Position numbers and translations under genes: made by a program. Shown here piece by piece: positions 33,306-41,681 of a stretch of DNA of 64,000 nucleotides. Source of the stretch: JAZKHE01 sp040385525 (GTDB lineage Bacteria > Bacteroidota > Bacteroidia > UBA4408); assembly GCA_040385525.1 (NCBI GenBank), contig JAZKHE010000011.1, positions 186,001-250,000 of the forward strand, in the 5' to 3' direction. Position 1 is the stretch's first letter. Each line of letters begins with the position of its first letter. The notes under the pieces were generated by a model. The model worked only from the letters and a program-made list of their open reading frames with translations, ran no database searches and was not told the DNA's origin.

Positions 33306-34649
33306 ATGAAGAATTTTATAAATACAATTAGGAACATTTTTAAGATTGAAGATCTTAGAGTCCGTATTATAAATACAATTGGATTTCTATTAATCTATCG
33401 CTTAGGTTCTTTTGTTGTTCTTCCGGGAGTTGACTCTGTTGCTTTGCAACAAGTAAACGGTAACCCAGAAGGATTAGCAGGTTTAATTAATATTTTTGCT
33501 GGAGGAGCTTTTTCTAGAGCATCTATTTTTGCTTTAGGAATTATGCCTTACATTTCTGCATCTATTATTGTGCAGTTGTTAGGTATGGCAATTCCTCACT
33601 TTCAACGTTTACAAAAAGAGGGTGAAAGCGGTAGAAAGAAAATTAATCAGTATACTCGTATGCTTACCATTGTTGTTACAATGTTGCAAGCTCCAGGATA
33701 CATTGCATCTCAAGTTCCAAAAGAAGCAATTTTAATGTCGGGAACTTTCTTCTGGGCGCAGTCAATTATTATATTAATTGCGGGTACCATGTTTATTATG
33801 TGGTTAGGAGAAAAAATTACTGATAAAGGTATTGGAAACGGTATTTCTTTAATCATTATGATTGGTATTATTGCAAACTTACCAGTTGCATTTGTGCAAG
33901 AGTTCGTATCTCGTTTAGAGAATCAAGGTGGTGGTTTAGTAATATTGTTAATAGAGTTGGTTGTATTGTTCTTCATCATTATTATTACAATGATGCTAGT
34001 GCAAGGGGTTAGAAAAATTCCTGTACAGTTTGCTAAAAAAATTGTTGGAAACAAACAATATGGTGGTGTTCGTCAGTACATACCTTTAAAAGTAAATGCT
34101 GCGGGTGTAATGCCAATTATATTTGCACAAGCAATTATGTTTATTCCGTTAACAGTTGCTGGTTTTGCTCAGTCAGAATCGATGAGTTCATTTGTTCAAA
34201 CATTTAGCGACTATACTGGCTTTTGGCATAACTTTACGTTTGCAGTTTTAATTATAGTGTTTACTTATTTTTACACTGCAATTACAATCAATCCAAACCA
34301 AATGGCTGATGATATGAAACGTAATGGTGGTTTTGTACCAGGAGTTAAACCAGGAAAAGACACTGCTATGTTTATTGATAACATCATGTCTAAAATAACA
34401 TTACCAGGCTCTATATTTTTAGCAATAATTGCAATTTTACCAGCATTTGCTACAAAAGCAGGTTTAAATGCACAATTTGCTCACTTTTACGGAGGTACAT
34501 CGTTATTAATTTTGGTTGGTGTTGTGTTAGATACTTTACAACAAATTGAAAGTCATTTATTAATGCGTCATTACGATGGATTAATGAAAACTGGAAGAAT
34601 ACAAGGTAGAAATACGCAAAGTGCTGTTTCTATGACTAACACAATGTAA
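33306..34649 (+). CDS. secY: Preprotein translocase subunit SecY
   Basis: This 447-residue protein is the channel of the Sec translocon and has about ten membrane helices. Diagnostic stretches are the plug-region GLAGLINIFAGGAFSRASIF, ALGIMPYISASIIVQLL, GERIT-like WLGEKITDKGIGNGISLII, and NPNQMADDMKRNGGFVPGVK. The C-terminus ends in a short cytoplasmic tail. In many relatives map or adk follows secY, but here infA comes next after 26 bases. Confidence 0.98.
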   Translation: MKNFINTIRNIFKIEDLRVRIINTIGFLLIYRLGSFVVLPGVDSVALQQVNGNPEGLAGLINIFAGGAFSRASIFALGIMPYISASIIVQLLGMAIPHFQRLQKEGESGRKKINQYTRMLTIVVTMLQAPGYIASQVPKEAILMSGTFFWAQSIIILIAGTMFIMWLGEKITDKGIGNGISLIIMIGIIANLPVAFVQEFVSRLENQGGGLVILLIELVVLFFIIIITMMLVQGVRKIPVQFAKKIVGNKQYGGVRQYIPLKVNAAGVMPIIFAQAIMFIPLTVAGFAQSESMSSFVQTFSDYTGFWHNFTFAVLIIVFTYFYTAITINPNQMADDMKRNGGFVPGVKPGKDTAMFIDNIMSKITLPGSIFLAIIAILPAFATKAGLNAQFAHFYGGTSLLILVGVVLDTLQQIESHLLMRHYDGLMKTGRIQGRNTQSAVSMTNTM

Positions 34650-34675
34650 TAAATTAAGAGGATTAAGAAAAATAA

Positions 34676-34894
34676 ATGGCGAAGCAAGCATCAATAGAGC
34701 AAGACGGAACAATTTTGGAGGCCCTGTCAAATGCTATGTTTAGAGTGGAGTTGGAAAATGGACATATAGTAACAGCTCATATTTCAGGAAAAATGAGAAT
34801 GCACTATATTAAAATTTTACCTGGAGATAAAGTAAAAGTTGAAATGTCTCCATATGATTTAACAAAAGGAAGAATATCTTTTAGATATAAATAG
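34676..34894 (+). CDS. infA: Translation initiation factor IF-1
   Basis: This 72-residue OB-fold protein occupies the A site during initiation. It shows the typical EALSNAMFRVELENGH, GKMRMHYIKILPGDKV and SPYDLTKGRISFRYK segments, and its length is standard. The position between secY and rpmJ is conserved in the phylum. Confidence 0.97.
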   Translation: MAKQASIEQDGTILEALSNAMFRVELENGHIVTAHISGKMRMHYIKILPGDKVKVEMSPYDLTKGRISFRYK

Positions 34895-34920
34895 TAGTTT
34901 TAATACAAATAAGAACAAAG

Positions 34921-35037
34921 ATGAAAGTTAGAACATCAATTAAAAAGAGAAGTGTTGATTGTAAAATCGTTAGAAGAAACGGTGTATTATACGTAATCAA
35001 CAAAAAGAACCCAAAGTTTAAACAAAGACAAGGGTAA
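34921..35037 (+). CDS. rpmJ: 50S ribosomal protein L36, zinc-free form
   Basis: This 38-residue bL36 gene was read directly from the sequence. It starts at ATG 34921 with MKVRTSIKKRSVDCKIVRR and ends KFKQRQG before TAA at 35035-35037. Of the zinc ligands of the C+ form (three Cys and one His), only one Cys is present, so this is the C- form. No second copy is in the window. Confidence 0.96.
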   Translation: MKVRTSIKKRSVDCKIVRRNGVLYVINKKNPKFKQRQG

Positions 35038-35049
35038 TTGTTTTTTTAT

Positions 35050-35057
35050 TAGTTTTG
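35050..35057 (+). promoter_or_regulatory. Possible internal promoter box before rpsM
   Basis: TAGTTTTG matches TAnnTTTG and lies 24 bases before rpsM in a 44-base gap. No suitable -33 TTG is seen at the normal distance. It could provide extra transcription of the alpha part (rpsM to rplQ), or be a chance match. Confidence 0.3.
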
Positions 35058-35081
35058 TAGAATTTTAAATAAATTTATATA

Positions 35082-35459
35082 ATGGCAAGGATTGCAGGTA
35101 TTGATATTCCAAAAAATAAGAGAGGCGAAATCGCTTTGACTTATATTTATGGAATCGGAAGAACAACAGCACAAAGAATTTTATCAGACGCTGGTGTTGA
35201 TTTTAATACAAAAGTTTCAGAATGGAACGACGAACAAACAACAAAAATTCGTAATTTCATTAGCGACCATATCAAAGTAGAAGGTGCTTTACGCTCTGAA
35301 GTACAATTAAACATCAAACGTTTAATGGATATTGGTTCTTATAGAGGAATTCGTCATCGTTTAGGTTTACCAGTAAGAGGTCAAACTACAAAAAACAATG
35401 CACGTACACGTAAGGGTAAAAAGAAAACAGTTGCTAACAAGAAAAAAGTAACTAAGTAA
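35082..35459 (+). CDS. rpsM: 30S ribosomal protein S13
   Basis: This 125-residue uS13 bridges 30S head and 50S. ARIAGIDIPKNKRGEIALTY, YIYGIGRTTAQRIL and the C-terminal RHRLGLPVRGQTTKNNARTR signature identify it. A Lys-rich tail ends the protein. It begins the alpha part of the cluster. Confidence 0.98.
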   Translation: MARIAGIDIPKNKRGEIALTYIYGIGRTTAQRILSDAGVDFNTKVSEWNDEQTTKIRNFISDHIKVEGALRSEVQLNIKRLMDIGSYRGIRHRLGLPVRGQTTKNNARTRKGKKKTVANKKKVTK

Positions 35460-35492
35460 TAAATAATTTCTTAGTAGAAATAGATAAATAAA

Positions 35493-35882
35493 ATGGCAAA
35501 AACAGTTAAAACAACAAAGAAAAGAGTTGTAAAAGTAGAGGCTTATGGGCAAGCTCATATCAACGCTACGTTTAACAATGTGATCATCTCATTAACCAAC
35601 AATAACGGTGAAGTTATTTCTTGGTCTTCGGCAGGTAAAATGGGCTTTAGAGGCTCTAAGAAAAACACTCCGTATGCTGCACAATTAGCTGCTACAGATT
35701 GCTCTAAAGTTGCTCATGATGCTGGCTTAAGAAAAGTAAAAGTTTACGTTAAAGGTCCGGGAGCTGGAAGAGAGTCTGCAATCAGAACTATTCACAATGC
35801 TGGTATCGAAGTTACTGAAATTTTTGACGTTACACCGGTACCACATAATGGATGTCGTCCTCCAAAAAGAAGAAGAGTATAA
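35493..35882 (+). CDS. rpsK: 30S ribosomal protein S11
   Basis: This 129-residue uS11 sits on the 30S platform by the mRNA exit. The conserved AHINATFNNVIISLTNNNG, KMGFRGSKKNTPYAAQLAA and the terminal DVTPVPHNGCRPPKRRRV are intact, including the Asn-Gly pair that becomes isoaspartate in E. coli. Confidence 0.98.
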   Translation: MAKTVKTTKKRVVKVEAYGQAHINATFNNVIISLTNNNGEVISWSSAGKMGFRGSKKNTPYAAQLAATDCSKVAHDAGLRKVKVYVKGPGAGRESAIRTIHNAGIEVTEIFDVTPVPHNGCRPPKRRRV

Positions 35883-35911
35883 TTTTTACAATAATTTTAC
35901 AATAAAATAAA

Positions 35912-36514
35912 ATGGCAAGATATACAGGCCCCAAGTCTAAAATAGCAAGAAAATTCAAAGAGCCAATCTTTGGACCAGATAAAGCATTAGAAAAAAAGAA
36001 CTATCCTCCAGGACAACATGGTTTAGCTAGCAAAAGAGCTAAAAAATCGGAGTACGCTATACAATTAGCTGAAAAGCAAAAAGCAAAATATACTTACGGT
36101 ATTTTAGAAAGACAGTTTGCTAATATTTTTGATAAAGCTTCTCGTGCTAAAGGTGTAACTGGTGAGGTATTAATTCAATTAATTGAATCTCGTTTAGATA
36201 ATACAGTTTACCGTTTAGGAGTTGCTCCAACTCGCGATGGTGCACGTCAATTAGTTTCGCACAGACACATTACTGTTAATGGTAAAGTGGTAAACATTCC
36301 TTCTTATACTTTAAGACCAGGTGATGTTGTTGCAGTGCGTGAGCGTTCTAAATCTTTAGAAATAATAGTTAACTCTGTAAAAGGATCAGCTACTATGCCT
36401 TGGTTAGAATTTGACGCAAACACCTTAACAGGTAAGTTTGTTACAACACCAGAAAGACAACAAGTACCAGAAAATATTAAAGAACAATTAATAGTAGAGC
36501 TTTACTCTCGTTAA
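35912..36514 (+). CDS. rpsD: 30S ribosomal protein S4
   Basis: This 200-residue uS4 initiates 30S body assembly and has an S4 RNA-binding domain (RLDNTVYRLGVAPTRDGARQ and SHRHITVNGKVVNIPSY). The N-terminus lacks the Cys zinc site found in some bacteria. It lies 29 bases after rpsK and 63 before rpoA. Confidence 0.98.
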   Translation: MARYTGPKSKIARKFKEPIFGPDKALEKKNYPPGQHGLASKRAKKSEYAIQLAEKQKAKYTYGILERQFANIFDKASRAKGVTGEVLIQLIESRLDNTVYRLGVAPTRDGARQLVSHRHITVNGKVVNIPSYTLRPGDVVAVRERSKSLEIIVNSVKGSATMPWLEFDANTLTGKFVTTPERQQVPENIKEQLIVELYSR

Positions 36515-36577
36515 TAGTTAACACTATTTTTAAGTTTGTTTGTCGATTAAACAGTAAAAATTAATACAACATATAAT

Positions 36578-37570
36578 ATGTCAATTTTAAATTTTCAAAA
36601 ACCAGATAAGGTAATAATGGTTCAGTCAAATGAAACCTCAGGTCAATTTGAGTTTCGTCCATTAGAGCCTGGTTATGGTATTACTATAGGCAACTCGCTA
36701 AGAAGAATTTTATTATCTTCTTTAGAAGGTTACGCCATTACTTCAATTAAAATTGAGGGAGTTGACCACGAATTTTCTACTCTTAAAGGAGTTGTTGAAG
36801 ATGTTACAGAAATTATTCTTAACATCAAACAAGTTCGTTTTAAAAGACAAATTGAATCTACTGATTTCGAAAGATTAATGGTAACTGTATCTGGAAAAAA
36901 TACTTTTACTGCAGGTGATATTGGCAAATTTACTTCTGGTTTTCAAGTATTGAACCCAGATTTAGTAATCTGCAACATGGATCCTTCTGTAAAATTAAAA
37001 GTAGAATTAATTATTGAAAAAGGTAGAGGTTACGTTTCTGCAGAAGAAAACAAAGGTGGCCACGCAACGCAAGGTACAATTGCTATTGATGCTATCTACA
37101 CGCCAATAAAAAACGTAAAATACAGCATCGAAAACTTTCGTGTTGAGCAAAAAACAGATTACGAAAAATTAGTAATGGATATTGTTACTGATGGTTCTGT
37201 ACATCCAAAAGATGCTTTAAAAGAAGCTGCTAAAATATTAATTCACCACTTTATGTTGTTCTCTGACGAAAAAATTACGTTAGAAACGCATGAAAAATCT
37301 ACCACTGAAGAGTTTGACGAAAGTTCGTTACACATGCGTCAGTTATTAAAAACTAAGTTAGCTGATATGGATTTATCTGTACGTGCGCTTAACTGTTTAA
37401 AAGCTGCTGATGTTGAAACTTTAGGAGAGCTTGTATCTTTCAATAAAAATGACCTATTGAAATTTAGAAACTTTGGTAAAAAATCGTTAACAGAGTTAGA
37501 AGATTTAGTTCACGCTAAAAACTTAACTTTTGGAATGAACGTAGCAAAATATAAATTAGAAAAAGACTAA
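36578..37570 (+). CDS. rpoA: DNA-directed RNA polymerase subunit alpha
   Basis: This 330-residue alpha subunit dimerises to start RNA polymerase assembly. The N-terminal domain has FEFRPLEPGYGITIGNSLRR and GVVEDVTEIILNIKQVRF. The C-terminal domain (about 255-330) contains DLSVRALNCLKAADVETLG and FRNFGKKSLTELEDLV, the region that contacts activators and UP elements. It is full length. Confidence 0.98.
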   Translation: MSILNFQKPDKVIMVQSNETSGQFEFRPLEPGYGITIGNSLRRILLSSLEGYAITSIKIEGVDHEFSTLKGVVEDVTEIILNIKQVRFKRQIESTDFERLMVTVSGKNTFTAGDIGKFTSGFQVLNPDLVICNMDPSVKLKVELIIEKGRGYVSAEENKGGHATQGTIAIDAIYTPIKNVKYSIENFRVEQKTDYEKLVMDIVTDGSVHPKDALKEAAKILIHHFMLFSDEKITLETHEKSTTEEFDESSLHMRQLLKTKLADMDLSVRALNCLKAADVETLGELVSFNKNDLLKFRNFGKKSLTELEDLVHAKNLTFGMNVAKYKLEKD

Positions 37571-37587
37571 TAAATAGATTTTAGATA

Positions 37588-37648
37588 TGAGTATTGAGAT
37601 AGGAGACAAGTTCTCTTCTCAACATCTCAAATCTCACATCTCAATACT
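37588..37648 (+). repeat. Inverted repeat between rpoA and rplQ
   Basis: Perfect 11-base arms AGTATTGAGAT (37590-37600) and ATCTCAATACT (37638-37648) enclose 37 bases that can pair further (GAGA/TCTC words). It fills most of the 86-base spacer, the longest in the cluster. The wording resembles the 'gagttatgag'-type intergenic repeats near 57.1-57.8 kb. No T tract follows, so it is more likely a repeat or processing hairpin than a terminator. Confidence 0.6.
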
Positions 37649-37656
37649 AAATAAAA

Positions 37657-38196
37657 ATGAGACACGGTAAAAAAGTAAATCACTTGGGTAGAACAAGTTC
37701 GCACAGAAAAGCGATGCTTGCAAATATGGCTAACTCATTGATAGAACACAAAAAAATTACAACAACTTTAGCTAAAGCAAAAGCTTTACGTGTATATGTT
37801 GAGCCTCTTTTAACTAAATCTAAAAACGATACTACACACTCTCGTCGTACTGTATTTAGTTACTTAAAAAATAAAGAAGCGGTTGCTGCTTTGTTTAGAG
37901 ATGTTGCACCAAAAATTGCAAATCGTCCGGGTGGATACACACGTATACTTAAAACAGGTAATCGTTTAGGCGATAACGCAGAAATGTGTTTTATTGAACT
38001 AGTTGACTTTAACGAGTTTTTATTAGGCGATAACAACGCAGCTGCTCCAGCTAAAAAAGCAACACGTAGAAGCAGAGGTGCTGCAAAAAGCACTGTAGCT
38101 GATGCAGACGCAACAGTTGTAGAAGAAACTAAAGAAGAAGCTCCTAAAAAAGCAACTCGTGCAAAAAAATCGAAAGATACTGATGCTACTGAGTAA
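37657..38196 (+). CDS. rplQ: 50S ribosomal protein L17 with extended C-terminal tail
   Basis: This 179-residue bL17 has a normal core in residues 1-118 (MRHGKKVNHLGRTSSHRKAM, RPGGYTRILKTGNRLGDNAEM). An Ala/Lys/Glu-rich tail of about 55 residues follows and makes it longer than E. coli L17 (127 residues). Such tails are usual in Bacteroidota. It is the last gene of the cluster and is followed by a strong terminator. Confidence 0.97.
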   Translation: MRHGKKVNHLGRTSSHRKAMLANMANSLIEHKKITTTLAKAKALRVYVEPLLTKSKNDTTHSRRTVFSYLKNKEAVAALFRDVAPKIANRPGGYTRILKTGNRLGDNAEMCFIELVDFNEFLLGDNNAAAPAKKATRRSRGAAKSTVADADATVVEETKEEAPKKATRAKKSKDTDATE

Positions 38197-38216
38197 TTTT
38201 TTATAATACAAGTATT

Positions 38217-38253
38217 AAAAAAGGATAGGGTTTATACGCTATCCTTTTTTTTT
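38217..38253 (+). terminator. Intrinsic terminator of the ribosomal cluster
   Basis: A 12-bp stem with core GGATAG (38223-38228) pairs with CTATCC (38239-38244), extended by six A-T pairs, around a 10-base loop and ending in nine T. It lies 20 bases after rplQ. It marks the end of the transcript that starts near 20.72 kb. Confidence 0.92.
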
Positions 38254-38360
38254 GCGCAATACTTTTTGATTTAAGAAACTAAACACTTTGTAAATTTTTA
38301 CTATATTTATTCTTATTGATTATTAGCAACAATGATAATGCATTCACTAAAAAATAATCT

Positions 38361-39041
38361 ATGACTAAATATAAATTTTTATTTTTTATAACTATTTGCA
38401 TCACATTTAGTGCCTGCAAAAAAATAAATTATAAAACCACAAGTGTAAAAGGTGTGTTTTGGGATTATTGCGGAGAACGCCCAATGCCAGGGCTAAAGGT
38501 TGCTTTGTTAGAAGGCACCTATAAAGGTTCTGGCTATTCAATAAGAACAATAAAAGAACTAACTACTAACACTGACGGAACATTCGATTTTGGTGAGTTT
38601 GATGCCGATAAAAGAGAACAGAAACATTTTTACAAAGTAGTTTATATAGCGAGTGATTCAGATTACACAAGCAGAGGTTTAGGAGAATCTCAAGGTGTAA
38701 AAAACATATCAGAATGGAAAATAATACCCAATACTTTAAATAATGATACATTAAGAATCTGTGGTGAGTTAAATTTTAGATTGCAGGTTAATCCTAATCC
38801 ACCTTATAACGCAACTGATTCTTTAGAAATTACTTTTAAAGGAAAGTATAATAATAATTTTGGAGGTGAAGTTATCTTAAAATATATTCAACCAGATGGT
38901 TTTGTTAATTCTTATTCACAAGTAATGGCTGGTTATTACGATGTTTTGATCAAAAAAGTTAAAAACAATACAAAATCTATTTCAACTTCAAAACTATATC
39001 TTGGTTGGAAAGAGCATCAAATATATCTTATAAATTTTTAA
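38361..39041 (+). CDS. Paralogous lipoprotein 1 of 3, transthyretin-like fold suspected
   Basis: I do not recognise a named family. The 226-residue product starts with a lipoprotein signal (FFITICITFSACKK, Cys about residue 19), so it should be anchored in a membrane. The next 115 residues resemble a carboxypeptidase-regulatory or transthyretin-like beta sandwich (KGVFWDYCGERPMPGLKVAL, then TNTDGTFDFGEFDADKR). The C-terminal third is different in each paralogue. It is the first of three tandem genes separated by only 4-5 bases. Bases about 38415-38766 are nearly identical to about 39813-40167 in gene 3, including about 105 bases without a mismatch. Confidence 0.8.
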   Translation: MTKYKFLFFITICITFSACKKINYKTTSVKGVFWDYCGERPMPGLKVALLEGTYKGSGYSIRTIKELTTNTDGTFDFGEFDADKREQKHFYKVVYIASDSDYTSRGLGESQGVKNISEWKIIPNTLNNDTLRICGELNFRLQVNPNPPYNATDSLEITFKGKYNNNFGGEVILKYIQPDGFVNSYSQVMAGYYDVLIKKVKNNTKSISTSKLYLGWKEHQIYLINF

Positions 39042-39046
39042 TACAA

Positions 39047-39754
39047 ATGTATAAGCTAAAAGTTGTTTTATTTGTATTGTCTTGTTTTACTTTTGCAACT
39101 TGTAAAAAAATATATTACAAAACTACCATTAAAGGTGTTTTTTGGGATTATTGTGGAGAGCAAGGATTGTCAGGCTATAAAATTAAATTAATAGAAGGCT
39201 GTGAGTGTGGAGGTAAGTTAGAGTATAAGGAAATAGCCGAAGTATTGAGCGACATAAATGGCGTTTTTGACTTTGGAAGCTTAAAACTTGATAAAAGAAG
39301 TAAAAAATTCTACAAAGTGTATGCAGTAGTAAATTCTGAAAAAGATAGTTTATCCAAAGGTTTAGGAGGCAACGTTACATACCCTAATATCAAGAATATA
39401 GAGTCATGGTTTCCAAAAGCTAATTATGACAATTATGACACATTAAGATTATGCAGTTATATTAATGGAAAAGGAGGATATATTCGTTTAAATTATATTC
39501 CAACTGATGATTTAGATTCTATTTATGTGGAACGATATCATAAAGTATTCAATCTTGATATTTACAAATATTCATTTTCATCTAATTTTTTTAAATCAAA
39601 TCCAAACGGATTTGATTTGGTTGGATATAACTACAGTGGTTCTTATCACTATAAGTTTAAAATAAGAAAAAATGGTGTTTACAAAACATATGAAGACGAT
39701 ATATATGCAAAGTGGAAACATACGCCACCATTCGATTACACTATAGTTTTTTAA
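39047..39754 (+). CDS. Paralogous lipoprotein 2 of 3
   Basis: This 235-residue lipoprotein has the signal YKLKVVLFVLSCFTFATCKK. The ATG at 39047 is chosen because it gives a proper signal peptide; an earlier in-frame ATG at 39005 would overlap gene 1 and add 14 residues. The body keeps the pattern KGVFWDYCGEQGLSGYKIKL and DINGVFDFGSLKLDKR, but it is the most diverged of the three. Like the others it conserves the D-Y-C-G-E motif and a Cys in the later LRLC stretch. The function is unknown. Confidence 0.78.
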   Translation: MYKLKVVLFVLSCFTFATCKKIYYKTTIKGVFWDYCGEQGLSGYKIKLIEGCECGGKLEYKEIAEVLSDINGVFDFGSLKLDKRSKKFYKVYAVVNSEKDSLSKGLGGNVTYPNIKNIESWFPKANYDNYDTLRLCSYINGKGGYIRLNYIPTDDLDSIYVERYHKVFNLDIYKYSFSSNFFKSNPNGFDLVGYNYSGSYHYKFKIRKNGVYKTYEDDIYAKWKHTPPFDYTIVF

Positions 39755-39758
39755 ACAA

Positions 39759-40445
39759 ATGAATAAGCTAATAGTTGTTTTATTTGTATTGTCTTGTTTG
39801 TTTTTCACAACTTGTAAAAAAATAAATTATAAAACAACAAGTGTAAAAGGTGTTTTATGGGATTATTGTGGAGAACGCCCAATGCCGGGGCTAAAAGTTG
39901 CTTTGTTAGAAGGCACCTATAAAGGTTCTGGCTATTCAATAAGAACAATAAAAGAACTAACTACTAACACTGACGGAACATTCGATTTTGGTGAGTTTGA
40001 TGCTGATAAAAGAGAACACAAACATTTTTACAAAGTAGTTTATATAGCAACAGATGCAGATTATACAAGCAGAGGTTTAGGAGAATCTCAAGGCGTAAAA
40101 AACATATCAGAATGGAAAGTAATACCCAATACTATAAATAATGATACATTAAGAATTTGCGGTAAGTTTGATAGAATTACAATGGTTTCTCCACCACCTC
40201 CATACAATGGTATTGATACAAATAATTATAAAATAAACATCAATTTTGTCACTAAATATCATGTGCTAAATGGTAGTATAGATTTAAGATTTGTAAAAGA
40301 TGATGGTTATGTTTCTACAGGGCTTCTTGATGCTGGTTTATACACTATAACAACCATTAGAAATAAAAATAATATTATAACAACTACCATAGAGCAAAAA
40401 TATTTTGCACGAGGAGATAAAGTTACTTATGTTGTAGAATTGTAA
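39759..40445 (+). CDS. Paralogous lipoprotein 3 of 3, mosaic
   Basis: This 228-residue lipoprotein begins with a signal (MNKLIVVLFVLSCLFFTTCKK) whose DNA is nearly identical to that of gene 2 over about the first 45 bases. From the conserved KKINYKTTSVKG onward to about residue 136 it is nearly identical to gene 1. The last 90 residues are unlike either. This mosaic shows recombination or gene conversion between neighbours. The conserved shared beta-sandwich core plus variable C-terminus suggests a surface-exposed, diversifying family, but the role is unknown. Confidence 0.8.
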   Translation: MNKLIVVLFVLSCLFFTTCKKINYKTTSVKGVLWDYCGERPMPGLKVALLEGTYKGSGYSIRTIKELTTNTDGTFDFGEFDADKREHKHFYKVVYIATDADYTSRGLGESQGVKNISEWKVIPNTINNDTLRICGKFDRITMVSPPPPYNGIDTNNYKININFVTKYHVLNGSIDLRFVKDDGYVSTGLLDAGLYTITTIRNKNNIITTTIEQKYFARGDKVTYVVEL

Positions 40446-40547
40446 AGATTATTGAAATTATTATGGTTTAAAATTGTAATTAGTTTGCCCTTAAAATTAT
40501 TTTTAAGCAAAATAGTAACATTGTTTTTAACTAAGCATTTTACATAC

Positions 40548-40555
40548 TACTTTTG
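40548..40555 (+). promoter_or_regulatory. Putative -7 promoter box of carA
   Basis: TACTTTTG matches TAnnTTTG and lies 19 bases before the carA start at 40575. A TTG at 40521-40523 is present at 24 bases, a little farther than usual. Confidence 0.5.
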
Positions 40556-40574
40556 CACAACCCTAAATTAGTTT

Positions 40575-41681
40575 ATGCAAACTAAATACATTGAAAAAAA
40601 ATCGGCAGTTTTGCTTTTGCAAGATGGAACCGTTTTTTACGGAAAAGCCGCCGGAAAAATTGGAACAGCAACAGGCGAAATTTGCTTTAATACTGGTATG
40701 ACAGGCTACCAAGAAATTTTTACCGACCCATCATACACCGGGCAACTCATGGTAATGGCAAGCACACACATAGGTAATTATGGCGTAAATGCTAACGAAA
40801 CCGAGTCGGGCGGAATTAAAATTTCGGGCTTAGTATGTAAAAATTTTAGTGCTATGCACTCGCGCAAGTTAGCCGATGCTTCGTTACAAGATTATTTAGA
40901 ACAAAACAATACCGTTGCTATTTCTGATGTTGATACGCGTGCCATTGTTCGTCATATTAGAAATAAAGGCGCAATGAATGCTATTATTTCGTCGGAAGTA
41001 ACTGATGTATCTGCATTAAAAGCATTGTTGCAAAATGTGCCAAGTATGGAAGGTTTGGAGTTGTCATCAAAAGTATCTACGAAAGAACCTTATTTTTATG
41101 GTGATTCAAACGCTAAGTACAAAGTAGCCGCAATAGATTTTGGAATAAAAACAAACATTTTAAGATGTTTGGCTAACGAAGATTGTTATGTAAAGGTTTT
41201 TCCTTACAATGCTTCTTTCGCAAGTATAAAAGAGTTTAATGCCGATGGTTATTTTTTATCAAACGGCCCTGGCGACCCAGCTGCTTTGCCAGAGGAATTA
41301 AATACCATTAAAGATATTTTAAACAGTGGCAAACCTGTGTTTGGTATTTGTTTGGGGCATCAACTAATTGCATTAGCAAGCGGAATTTCTACTTACAAAA
41401 TGCACAACGGACACCGCGGAATAAATCATCCAGTAAAAAATTTAATTACAGGTAAATGTGAGGTAACTTCACAAAATCATGGTTTTGCGGTTAACGAAAA
41501 CGATGTGAAAAACAACACAGAAATTGAAGTAACACACGTAAACTTAAACGATAACACCATTGAAGGTATTCGTTATAAAAACAAACCTATCTTTTGTGTG
41601 CAGTATCATCCTGAAGCATCACCAGGTCCGCACGATTCGAGGTATTTGTTTGCCGATTTTGTGAAGTTGATGAAAAAATAA
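40575..41681 (+). CDS. carA: Carbamoyl-phosphate synthase small subunit
   Basis: This 368-residue glutaminase subunit supplies ammonia to CarB for carbamoyl phosphate, the precursor of pyrimidines and arginine. The N-terminal half has the small-chain fold (GEICFNTGMTGYQEIFTDPS). The C-terminal class I glutamine amidotransferase has the nucleophile Cys in FGICLGHQLIALA (about residue 258) and the His and Glu in QYHPEASPGP. carB is not next to it in this window. The gene ends at the start of a nested inverted-repeat element. Confidence 0.97.
   Translation: MQTKYIEKKSAVLLLQDGTVFYGKAAGKIGTATGEICFNTGMTGYQEIFTDPSYTGQLMVMASTHIGNYGVNANETESGGIKISGLVCKNFSAMHSRKLADASLQDYLEQNNTVAISDVDTRAIVRHIRNKGAMNAIISSEVTDVSALKALLQNVPSMEGLELSSKVSTKEPYFYGDSNAKYKVAAIDFGIKTNILRCLANEDCYVKVFPYNASFASIKEFNADGYFLSNGPGDPAALPEELNTIKDILNSGKPVFGICLGHQLIALASGISTYKMHNGHRGINHPVKNLITGKCEVTSQNHGFAVNENDVKNNTEIEVTHVNLNDNTIEGIRYKNKPIFCVQYHPEASPGPHDSRYLFADFVKLMKK

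Noticed and set aside
38361..40445. Toxin-immunity or phage-defence module
   Set aside because: The three genes are all exported lipoproteins of one family. No toxin, nuclease or defence domain lies near them, so this label is not supported.
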